64,000 nucleotides of DNA from Siphonodentalium dalli (lineage: Eukaryota > Mollusca > Scaphopoda > Gadilida > Siphonodentaliidae): NCBI GenBank assembly GCA_032622095.1, contig CP136067.1, positions 192,846,052-192,910,051 on the forward strand. The letters are read 5' to 3'. Numbering within the stretch: position 1 is the stretch's first letter; every line of letters starts with the position of its first letter. The notes beneath the pieces are model-generated. The model searched no databases and was not told the DNA's origin. It saw only the letters and a list, made by a program, of their open reading frames with translations. A program made the translations under genes and the position numbers. This document shows, one piece after another, positions 8,548 to 19,100 of this stretch.

Positions 8548-8727
8548 GGAATACGTTTGGCAGATATTATCCAACGTCCTATGTAAATCTTCATGATTAC
8601 GCTTGTCGACATTTGATTGGCAAATATATTCGCACTTTGGACATTTTTCTTGATATCTCTTTGTGTTTGATACAATAGAAGTTGATAGTGGTGGTGGTGG
8701 TGATAGTTCATTGTCGCGGTCGATTTC
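8548..8727 (-). CDS. upstream zinc-finger exon of the polymerase gene
   Basis: A 180-base phase-0 exon with consensus ends (CCTTTTAG acceptor, GTGAGT donor). It codes an acidic and proline-rich start (DNELSPPPPL) and one C2H2 finger, CPKCEYICQSNVDKRNH...H. The 111-base intron to the next exon preserves the frame. The true start of the protein must lie further right. A weak candidate exon occurs at 9012-9087 on the same strand (donor ATG|GTATGT), but it is too short to assert. Confidence 0.6.
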
Positions 8728-10627
8728 CTAAAAGGTAATACAAGGAGTAAGAAGAAGAAGGTAAAAAAAAACAAAAAACGAATAAAAAACCTTTTTGATA
8801 TAGGGCAGTAATATAACCCCAACGTCTAGCATTTGGAAATAGTGTTATAACATTTCTTTAATTAATTCCAAATAGGTACATACAATTTTGATAAAAGTTG
8901 CTGCGTTGTAGTCGATACTTCGAGACGAGTAATTTGATATATCACATGACTATATTGTTGAGGGAAAAAAAAAAAAAAAAAAACTTTTTGAAAAAAAAAA
9001 ATTATACATACCATTGTGTTATTTCCGTTTAGAAATTCCGCCTGTTGACAATAAAGCTCGTATTTCTGTCGTCTGATTTTGCAAACTCTGTAGTGTTAGT
9101 TTACCTGCATAGGAAAGTAGACTAAACCCGCTACAATATATATATATATTGGCTCCCGACATACATGCATAAGGATAATTAAGACTAAAATAGATCAGAG
9201 CATACATACGCCGGTTACCTGGCAGTATATACGGGTAATTATCTAGGTGCTCGACTTATTGGTCGTCAGTGCCAACATGTTTTGGCATTGCGCCTCACTC
9301 TACAATATATTAGCTGGGATACGTACACAATGATAATTAAGACTAAAATAGACTGGAGCATACATAAGATGTTGCCTGGTAATATTTCCATCGCAATTAT
9401 ATAGGTGTTAGACTTATAGGTGTGTGCCAGCATTTTCTCTGTTCACTATATATAATCACATTTCATAACCTTCTGCCACCCGCACTATAGAGGTATTTGT
9501 ATGTATAGTAATCCGCGATGAGGATTCCTCTGATCTTGCTGCCACATTCCAACACATCTGTAGTACCTTGTATTTCTAGTAGAGGATTTAGTGCCCTATT
9601 ACTTCGGACAGCTTGACATATACATATGGCTTTACTGCACCTTCTACTTCTAGTGAGAGCTTACCAGGAACTTCTGACAGATATCTACTACTAATAAAAG
9701 CTTGCCATTAACGTCCAGCAGTTTTAATTCTACTATTGATCCCTTGCCTTCCACTTATAACGCCCTACCTAGTACTACCGAGAAAAAAAAGGTCAAACAA
9801 GCAGGATCCGCAAAAGGCGATACGACAAGTCTTCTTCTACTTCTAATTCTAAAACTTATTCAACTCAGCTCTGACTGTGAGGAATATTCAAACCCTAAAT
9901 CTGCAGAGTGAGCTGGATTCTTGGGGATTAAAATTTGGTGTGACCACACAAGCTGTTCGAAACTTATTACTAGAGTTATCTTTGTGGGTGAAAGAGGTCC
10001 GTTATCCATACTCGTATTTATAAGTTTGTACCCCCCAATAAGATTGTAACTGTGGTTTGAAGTATATATTCTCAAAACTATGATTGAACAAGCCTTCTGG
10101 AAATAAAGACAATTGAATAAATATAAATATACATACCTGGTTTTGTGTTTATCCTTAATAGAAAACTTCCTGATTCAAAACAATTGTGCTCCAACTTTTA
10201 TCAAATAAAACTAAATAACTATATATTAGAATATATATAGTTGGAAATATATTCCCGTTATTGTGTAACAGTAACCATCCGCCGTTTATATACTGAGCCT
10301 TTCATATATACCCGCCCTCTTTATTGGCGTGAGACCAAACGAAATGGCCGTGAGTGATATAGCTTCAGCCGGTTACAGTATTTGTTCTCGTGAGCCGAAC
10401 ATCTTTATAGTCCTATACTACCCCATTAACTCGCACAAACCGATACACACACACACTAAACGAAATTGTTTTACTCAAAATAGAAACGTCAGCTAATTAA
10501 CGGATACCTCGCGTTTTATAGTCTATCTCTGTGACTACTAATTAACAATTATTTACCAGGTGTTGTAGTACAAACCCTACCGCGTTTATCGTTCAGTTAT
10601 ACCCTACCCCATTAAAACCTTGGCTCT
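8728..10627. other. non-coding stretch right of the polymerase gene
   Basis: A-rich runs lie at about 8960-9000. A diverged 169-bp direct duplication is found at 9131-9299 and 9300-9420 (shared segment GATAATTAAGACTAAAATAG). The rest has no gene, repeat family or RNA that I recognise. It may be the polymerase promoter and the right flank of the Polinton. Confidence 0.5.
9131..9420. repeat. diverged direct duplication, unit about 169 bp
   Basis: CTACAATATA and GATAATTAAGACTAAAATAG occur in the same order in both halves, followed by a shared GCATACATA, a CCTGG element and a TAGGTG(C/T)T(C/A)GACTTA end. Confidence 0.65.
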
Positions 10628-11015
10628 GTGCCCCGCCGATTTGTTGCGGAAATTTTTGTTTGCTTAGACGTACCCGCCCCCATCCGATCACGCGCTAATA
10701 TCGTGATAACCTTCGCCGATTTGTTACGGAATATATCGTTTACCCGTGACCTAGATATATACACCCGTGATCACGCGCTATTCTCGTAATAACCTTCGCC
10801 GATTTGTTCGCCCGGGACCTAGACGTACACGCTATTATGGTGATAACCTTCGCCGATTCGTTATATATAACTTAGACATACACGCCCCCCGATCACGCGC
10901 TGTTCTCGTGATAACCTCGGCCCGCTTGTTGCGGAAATATTTTGTTCGTCCTTGACCTAGACGTACCCGCCACGCGTTATTATGGCGATAACCTTCACCA
11001 ATATATACACCCACG
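10628..11015. repeat. irregular tandem repeat with unit about 80-95 bp
   Basis: About four to five degenerate units share GATCACGCGCT, TTCTCGTGATAACCTTCGCC, GATTTGTTGCGGAAATAT and GACCTAGACGTACACGCC. Units vary in length through internal deletions. Tandem arrays are often found near Polinton termini, which makes this a candidate subterminal region, but no terminal inverted repeat was located. Confidence 0.75.
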
Positions 11016-11962
11016 CGGCGTGACCTATAATCCCCTGATGGATCAGGATCAGGAGCGGAGCAAATCATGATCAAACCGTCTACTAGAAAGGGTAGACAAT
11101 ACTACTTATATGTTAATGAATTCTCTGTTTTCTCAAAGTTTTACTCTGTATAGTACAACCTATAAGGTTACTGAGTTCAGTGATTGCAATGAGTCCATAT
11201 TGTATGCGTCATTGTCTGTCTCTGGTGGGATATACTGGGAACGATGCACGATAATAATATTTCTAGTAATGCGAACATGCACTAATTAAATGTATTGGAC
11301 AGATATATAGCTAGGGTCATAATGTGTTATAACCAATCTAACATGGCACTAAACTATTCGTATGCATGATCCGTATCATACTTATTTTCATTAAATTGAA
11401 ATTTAAACGAAATAACTATACTATTATTATCTATTGTCGTCTCTGTATTATTGTTATAATTTTTTTTGGTAAAACATACTCTCCTAGTTGGAGGAAATAA
11501 AGATATATATACCTAAGTACAACTACTATTGGATTAATGTGACTGTCTTGTATATGTACTATGTAATGTGGTTTGCATGTTTCTTCGATAATTATAACTG
11601 TGAAAAACAATAGAATACTCGATTCGATATCCATCCAAATTGATTAGTTGATGCCATGTTACACTGTTTATGACAAATAGTTCCATACTCATTCAGTTGC
11701 TTGTTTGTCGCATTGATAGGGTGCTACAAAGTGTTGGCCAGTGTAGGATAGTAGTTATTAAAACAATTTAGAACGAAACAAGCAATTTTTATATTTTGAA
11801 AATGTTTTCAGAATGCTTAACATTTTGCGACATCAAAGCAGGCGGTCAGAAATCGGCGACATCAAAGCAGCCGGCCGCCCACACTGGCACTTTCATAAGG
11901 AAAGTGACATGTACAAAGTACATCTATACATTGTTTTCGTGGCATCAAACGTTTAATATGTA
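11016..11962. other. intergenic stretch with no recognised feature
   Basis: AT-rich DNA between the tandem repeat and the first TTAA-flanked MITE. I see no coding frame with homology, no RNA and no repeat that recurs in the window. A GGCGACATCAAAGCAG motif occurs twice at about 11826-11874. Confidence 0.5.
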
Positions 11963-12362
11963 TTAACCCTTTACCCAACAGAACGACCCTGTGCCAATGC
12001 ATTCTCTTATATATGCGAGTCGACCATAGGTCGCCTCGCATATATAAGAGAATGCATTGGCTTAACACATTAAATATTATAAAATTGTTAAAGAATGCAA
12101 GAAAAAATGGTAAAAAGTGTTAAAAAAAGATTTTGTTTAGGCCAATGCATTCTCTTATATATGCGAGGCGACCTATGGTCAACTCGCATATATAAGAGAA
12201 TGCATTGGCACAGGGCATAACTGTAACTATCACAATGTGGTCAAGGAGCCGGTTCCAATGATATCCATATTTGTATGGTTCTATTGAGACAGACCGAAGA
12301 TATTTTAGGCTGTTGAAGCTTTATTTGGCCGGTTTTGGCCGGTTTGTTGGGTAAAGGGTTAA
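11963..12362. mobile_element. piggyBac-type MITE, family A, copy 1
   Basis: It is bounded by TTAA at both ends with terminal inverted repeats CCCTTTACCCAACA / TGTTGGGTAAAGGG. Inside are two near-perfect palindromes at 11993-12061 and 12141-12209, each made of GCCAATGCATTCTCTTATAT and its complement around a short loop. TTAA target sites with a CCC start are characteristic of piggyBac. No transposase is encoded. Confidence 0.8.
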
Positions 12363-12452
12363 CCACTTGAATGCATCAATACATCGTTGCTAATTGATAT
12401 GACGGCAAATACGCAACAATATTCGCGATAGTTTATTATAACTGAAGTAAAA

Positions 12453-12588
12453 TAGTGGACCGGACCGGAGAGTACCGGACCGGCGGCAAAAAGCGGTCCG
12501 GTCCGGTCCAGTGACACCCGGGCCGGACCGCGGTCCACCCCTGGACCGCGGACCGGACCGGTCCAAAGCGGTCCGGTCCGCATCACTA
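12453..12588. mobile_element. GC-rich foldback MITE
   Basis: It starts with TAGTGGACCGGACCGG and ends CCGGTCCGCATCACTA, with many overlapping GGTCCGG words that can fold back. The ends resemble hAT termini, but no 8-bp target duplication was seen. Confidence 0.5.
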
Positions 12589-12882
12589 CTCCCTATATAT
12601 GCTGGGACCAATTATATGCATGTGTCCCAGATATATGTGGCAGTCTTTGTATACATGTAGGCCTATAGGGCCTACTATGCGAAATATTATTTCATTATAT
12701 ATCGAAATCTTATTTCATTATAACTAAATCATATTTCGATATGTAGAAATCTTATTTCGTTATAACGAAAAAAAAAAAAAATCACTGCTCCGAACTACCA
12801 AAATATAGCTCCGAAATGTTCCGTTTCATTGGAATCCAATTTAATCGCGTTGCAACTTTGAAATTATCAATAAGATGTTTAC

Positions 12883-12890
12883 ACTTCCGG
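12883..12890. promoter_or_regulatory. candidate ETS site upstream of NHEJ1
   Basis: ACTTCCGG, the complement of the ETS consensus CCGGAAGT, lies 64 bases before the NHEJ1 start codon. No TATA box is evident there. Such sites are common in TATA-less housekeeping promoters. The evidence is motif and position only. Confidence 0.3.
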
Positions 12891-12953
12891 TTTTTCTCGG
12901 ATTTCAGGAAGAAAGCATCGAACTTTGACAACAAAATTACATTTTAAACGAAA

Positions 12954-13151
12954 ATGACATCTGAGATTGAATGGCGGAGAGGTTGGAGCCCTGACTTGAA
13001 GTCAAGTTCATGGAAACCACTGACGATTGATTCACAAGATTATCTCATAAAAGTTAAATTTGCTGATGATTCATATGAAATGCTTTTGACAAATTTGTCT
13101 GAATTCTGGTATGAGAAACTCGCAGGAAACGCCTTATCTAAAAGAATAAAG
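12954..13151 (+). CDS. NHEJ1: NHEJ1 exon 1 (head domain)
   Basis: 66 codons from ATG 12954, ending AAG|GTGATT in phase 0. It codes the N-terminal half of the head (EIEWRRGW, WKPLTID, NLSEFWYEKL). The open frame continues past the donor to 13259, but the extra residues lose similarity. Confidence 0.88.
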
Positions 13152-16100
13152 GTGATTTTCAAACTACCATTAATAACTTTAAAATCGCATGAACTTATAA
13201 CGTTCTCCCCACCCAACTTACACTGCCAAGGTTACATTGTACTGGTATGTGCTGTCTGACACCGACGGACATTGACAGAGCTCTCCTTCGAGTCCTTGAC
13301 TTGGCTACACTACTGTACAGTACGTAAAGCGTGTGCGATATGGAAAACACTCAACACTGTGGTGATGTTTTTGGGACAGTGTCCCACTCACCACCGAAAG
13401 CTTGAATGGAGAGGTTAGCAAGGCACTTTTGTGTAATCAACACGGTTGTCGCAGTTTTTTTCACACCTCACTTCACATACCATTACCACCACAAAGTGAC
13501 AAATCTCTAGTCCTGATGCACCATGGGTCTCCGGCATTCACCGCAAAACTCCTATATACACAATGGGAATCGCATTGCATTTTCCACAATTGTCTTTTCT
13601 TAGTTGTTTTCATTAAACATTTTGAAAAAAAAAGACAACATGATACATGTATTAATTTATGTTTTAAATAAATGTATATAAACTAGCTGAAACAAGCTAT
13701 TTTTAACCCTTCCATGACTGGAGCTTCATGAACGTTTGCAAAACCCTGTGCCTATGGAGACTCAGATATATAAGAGAATACATTGGCCTAACAATATTTA
13801 CCTTTAAGACATAAGCCAGTGCATTCTGTCATATATGAGAGGCTCCCCAATAATAGAGTCCCTATGGGAGACTCACATATATACTGGTAATTAATAGAAT
13901 GCACTGGCACAGGTTATTTTTTATTGCTGCACCAGTGCAGCTCCCGTCATGAAAGGATTAAACAGTGGAGTCGTTCCTAGCGCTCAGCCTAACACGTAAC
14001 TCTCCGCCAAGTAGCGACTAGTAAGTGTCGCCATACCTTTTATGGGGATTACGTCAATATATATATAGCATCACCTGAAATCCCCCCAGGTAACCAGCAC
14101 CCAGGTGAAGTTGGGCATAGGAAAGCAATATGTACTTTCCTCCTCCTAACATTACTGGTGGCACTTACGCTAATGGGGTCGTTGTCGTAACATTTTATAC
14201 ATAAATTCACACCGTGTGAATTTATATATACATACATGCACACCAGTCTCAGTCGGCGCGATATTGAAATGTTGCCGTAAATAATTGCCGTCTGCTTCAA
14301 TTCAGAGTATTTTACTTCCGTAGTTCTGATAAAGGCATTTTTGTATCACAATAACGAAACTGCAATAAAATTGATCATCGGTCGCATATTGATCTTAGTA
14401 CCGGTATTAAACAGGGACCGAAAGAACTGCATGGTTGTTTGATCGATGAACGGAAGAAAATTGATTTACAAAAAATATCAACACGTGTGCATTTACGTAG
14501 AAAACACTACAACAATGAACATGACACAATGTGAGACTGGTGTGCATTTATGTATACAGAAATGCACATGGTGTGCATCTATGCAGAAAACATTACGACA
14601 ACGACCCCATTAATGGCACTTACTGGACTCTGACAATAAAATTGTTATGTCATGGAGTTGCACGGAACAGTGAGTGGAGCATCTGAGTAAGGTACAAGAC
14701 TAATTAAATGGGAGCCATTATTATTCCGGCCCCTGTGTGCCGAAATCTTTTAAACATTTTGATTTTCTTTTAATTAAAATTGAAATATACAAAAAAATAA
14801 TTACGGTATTGAATGTTTTTAAGATTGAACTCCTTGCTCAATTTAAAGACTCTAAGCTTGGCATTTGGAATACCCGAAAGCTAAAAATTATGATCACTTT
14901 TGTTACATTGTGGCCCGGTTCCAGTGATCAACATACAATGTATGTTGATAAAAATGCTAAACATTGTTGTACAGCCTCTTTATGACACCGAAATATTAAT
15001 TCTTAGGTGATCGAATTGAGAACGTTTGTGTCCTGAACTTTCTTTGGGAATTGGCATGGAACAATAAAGAGTGTTCCCTGTTAGTCTAATCCTCATATGG
15101 TAGAAATAAAGGGCATTTATTTCACTGCTGGGCAAAAATTTAAACAGCTGGAAAATGGCTTTGACCATTGAAAGTATTTTTCAGAGCACATGACTGGGGT
15201 ATATCAATATTTTGCATATTTGTCGACCTACATGTATCTTACTATCTTATACCTCTTTCCAAATTAAGTTGACAGAATTTGGAAGCTCGAATGAGCCATG
15301 CCCTTTTAATTTTTATACAATATAATCAGGAGAAATATTACTCACATGGTTTTGATTGCTGCATCAGTTGGGATAAATAGTTTTGACACCTCTTCGGAGA
15401 CTTGGCGGAATTATCAAAGGTTATGTAAGAGCCGATTGATACCTATTATACTATCAATGTCCAGAATAACAAGGACACGGTCGCACAATATCAGATGCGA
15501 TATCTCATTAATCCAGAAATAAAACAAACATGATACATTTTTTTTATACAGATTTGGACATAATCACAAATACTTATGAATAAGTGCATTTATCTCATAT
15601 ATATTTTGAAGACCTCTGTCTGTTTGTCTGTATGTTTGTTTGTCATTTATACAAATCTACGATTCTCGACCGATCGGGACGAAACTTGGTACGTGTGTGT
15701 AGTTTGACCAGGCGGTCGACGTTGTCGTATTGGCGAGCCCGTGCGACGCCCGCTTCGCGCATGCGCAGACGAGATCTCGGAAACGGGTGGAGCTATCGAC
15801 TTGAAATTTGCTATGTGAATGTACTAGTACATGTATCTTGCCCTGGATACGAATTTTATCGGGTCGCCGAGCCTGTGCGACGCCAGCTTTGCGCATGCAC
15901 AGACCAGATCTCGGAAACGGGTGGAGCTATCGACTTGAAATTTGGTTTTTGAATAGCCCGGACAACGTCGGGCTCATCGGCTAGTAATATATATACAAGG
16001 TCTGTTGAATGTCACAGCAACCAAGCATGATATAAAACATGCATATATCAGAGGTCCGTTAAATGTCAAAGCAACAAGATATAAAAGCCTAGTTTTCCAG

Positions 16101-19100
16101 AGAATTTTGATTTGTCGAGCTATCAGAAAATGAATGTAAACAATACATTAAACGATCATATAATCACTTTACCTTGTCTATCACTGTAGTCTGTAAATTA
16201 TATATCATTTTGAAGATAGATTAATTGCATTCACATGAATGCCTGGGCTCCATGTGTAAATGTAGTACGTCTTTTCAATGAAAGTCCATTATATGAGAGT
16301 ACTAGTAATGGGATTGGACTCAGTCCAAAACAGCATCAACCCAACTGATATCCCAAGTTGTTGTGTACCGAGAATACTTGGTCTAAACTGATGGGAGAAT
16401 CTATTCAATAAGAAGGGTTAATATAAATGTTCATTTATTTTAGAAACTCAACCCAAGTATAGAAGCGCCAACCACAAAGATATTAGACCAGATTCGGCAG
16501 AACATTAGTTCATCTGGGAAGGGAACCAGTCTGGATATCATCATGCAGCCCACAGAAAGCTTAGTGCTGGAGATAACATCCCATTTGGCAGGAATGCCTT
16601 TCTGTTGGAAATTCAGGGCAGAGCCTGCAGATAAACAAATGGTATAGTTCCTGGTATTGCCATCTGAATATGCACTATCTTAAAGGGGTACTGTACCCTA
16701 AATCTGGCCATTTATGGGACCATTTCCTTTTATACTCAACAGCACGATTCAAACAACATGGTAATTATAATGAAAATGAATTTATGGCTGTAGTCATAAA
16801 TTCATTTCGGTTATAATTAACATGTTGTTTGCATCGTTCATAGAGCACACAAGTGTATTTTGCACTCATCCATTGCTCAAATTCATTCATTTGTTGCATA
16901 TATTCTGTTGAGTTTAAAAGGAGATGCTCCCATAAATGGCCGGATTTAGTGTACAGTACCCCTACTGAATACTCACAGTTCAACCTTCCTGTACGAAATG
17001 TTTGGGTAATAGGTTCATCAAACGACCGTAGAACTTATTATTGGAACATTTCCCACCAGTGAATAGGAATCATTTGTCACTTGTGTTAACATAACTTAAC
17101 ATATAGTCTGTCTGTCCTCCACTAATTTTTCCTGAACACCCCTCCAAAATTTTTTAAAAGACCATTCCAATATATCATTTTATATCTGGGTGGGAGAATC
17201 CAATTAGTCAAGAAAGGGTTAACCCTTTACCCAACAAAACGGCCAAAAACGCCCAAATAAAGCTTCAACAGCCTAAAATATCTTCGGTCTGTCTCAATAA
17301 CACCATACAAATATGGATATCATTGGAACCGGTTCATTGACCACATTGTGATGGTTACAGTTATGCCCTGTGCCAATGCATTCTCTTATATATGTGAGTC
17401 GACCATATATAAGAGAATGCATTGGCCTAAAAAAAAAAAAAAAAATTAACACTTTTTACTATTTTTTCTTACATTCTTTAACAATTTTATAATTTTTTCT
17501 TACATTTTTTAACAATTTTTATAATATTTTTCTACATTCTTTGACAATTTTATCATTTTTAATATGTGTTAAGCCAATGCATTCTCTTATATATGCGAGG
17601 CGACCTATATATAAGAGAATGCATTGGCACAGGGTCGTTCTGTTGGGTAAAGGGTTAAGCCATTAAGGTGGTCATCTCTGAACAACTATCAAACACTTTC
17701 AACTGTTTTGTTCCTAATAAATTTGCATGCATATAAACTGTGCATAAATAGAATAATATACATGACTAAATTGTTTGTTGCCTGACAGAAAATATTTGTT
17801 GGAAACCACTCACATCCTATAAAGGAAATTTAATAAGTAGTGATGTAGAATATATTGATTTTGTGAAATATTGTGCCTCCTGGCAATGCATTGTCCCAAG
17901 AGTAAAGATGTTATCTGTCAGGGTAAGACAATTTAGTCATGTATGATTAATTTATATATAAAGTACATCTGTGTTGCTGTTAATGATTGGCTGGTGCATT
18001 GAATATATCTACCAGTTTAGTTAACCTTGGACAAAAGTTGCTTTTATAAACAGGGATGTCGGGGGGGGGGGGGGGGGGGGGGGGGGCAGTTGGAAATTTC
18101 CCACCAAAAATTATGTTGAAATTATACTTTAAATTATAGTTTGATTTCTTTCCAACCACCAGTAATTAGTGGTTTATATGTTGATTTTGGACCAACAGAC
18201 TCAAATGGACGTTTCCACAGCTGTCAATTAAACAAATATTAGCAGATATTTTCAACCAATTCTGATGCATCTTTGGTCTTTGGCTGTATACAAGCCTTGA
18301 AATAGTGTGTCTGTCATTTGCAGAATGAGGTCCCCAGAGGGTGAATTTAGTGACGCTACCCCACACAGCGGGCTAGCATCACTAAATTCACCCTCTGGGG
18401 ACCTCATTCTGCTTACAACTCAGCAGAATGAGGTCCCCAGAGGGTGAATTTGGTGATGCAAGCCCGCTATGCGGTGTAGCATCACTAAATTCACCCTTTG
18501 GGGATCTCATTCTGCAAATGACAGGCACACTATTTCAAGGCTTTGCTGGATACAAATTCTGATGCATCTTTCTTCACCATAATTTGGATATCCATGCATA
18601 CATTCAGTGTTAAATTGGCTATATTCAAAAAATATTTTTGTTGTCAAATCATAATGTACTGAAATTTCTATTTGCGCCATGATGTTGACAATTTATTCAT
18701 GGTTATAACACATATTTTCATTACGCATGACACTTGTCATAATTTTCACAATTAAAGCCGAAAAGAATTAATGTTCTCCGGTGTAGCTATGTATATTAGA
18801 GTACAGGAACTGTCTGTTCGTGATTTTTCTCCCAGACCCCTGGACCAATTTCAACCAAATTTGGTGTACATTTGGTCAAAGCTTTGGACTATGCTGTATT
18901 TGGATATTTCAAGGTGGGCACCCTAGCTACAATGAAGACCCTCTAGCCACATTTGAAGGGAAGTCGGTAGCCGAGAGGTAGCATACTGGCCTCTCATGCT
19001 AGCGGACCGGGGATCGCAACCTGGTCAGGGTATTCTAACAAAAATCAGAACTCGGTCAGATACCAAGTTTGTCAGGCTGAAAAGTCCCATTCGAGATCAC

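Larger units (their letters stand above)
1..8727. mobile_element. Polinton/Maverick (adintovirus-type) element, partial
   Basis: The interval holds the hallmark gene set of Polintons: family-B DNA polymerase, chromodomain integrase, FtsK/HerA-type packaging ATPase, adenain-like protease, and major and minor jelly-roll capsid proteins. All structural genes read rightward and the polymerase reads leftward, so the two blocks converge near 6.03-6.25 kb. The left end lies beyond the window because the first gene is already open at base 2. No terminal inverted repeat or 6-bp target duplication was found, so the right limit given is simply the last supported polymerase exon. A tandem-repeat block at 10.6-11.0 kb may belong to its right terminal region, but that is inference. 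Most frames are intact, which points to a recent insertion, yet three genes carry single-base frame breaks. Confidence 0.93.
13152..16443 (+). other. NHEJ1: NHEJ1 intron 1
   Basis: 3.3 kb containing a family B TTAA MITE, an inverted-repeat element around 14159-14626, and a Helitron-like element at 15593-15984. The remaining 13.2-13.7 and 14.7-15.5 kb show nothing recognisable. Confidence 0.75.

Noticed and set aside
12954-13259. NHEJ1 exon 1 as a complete single-exon gene
   Set aside because: Similarity to XLF stops at the GT donor at 13152 and resumes in phase at 16444.
18958-19030. Functional tRNA gene
   Set aside because: A and B box-like words are present, but stem pairing is poor and a SINE body follows.
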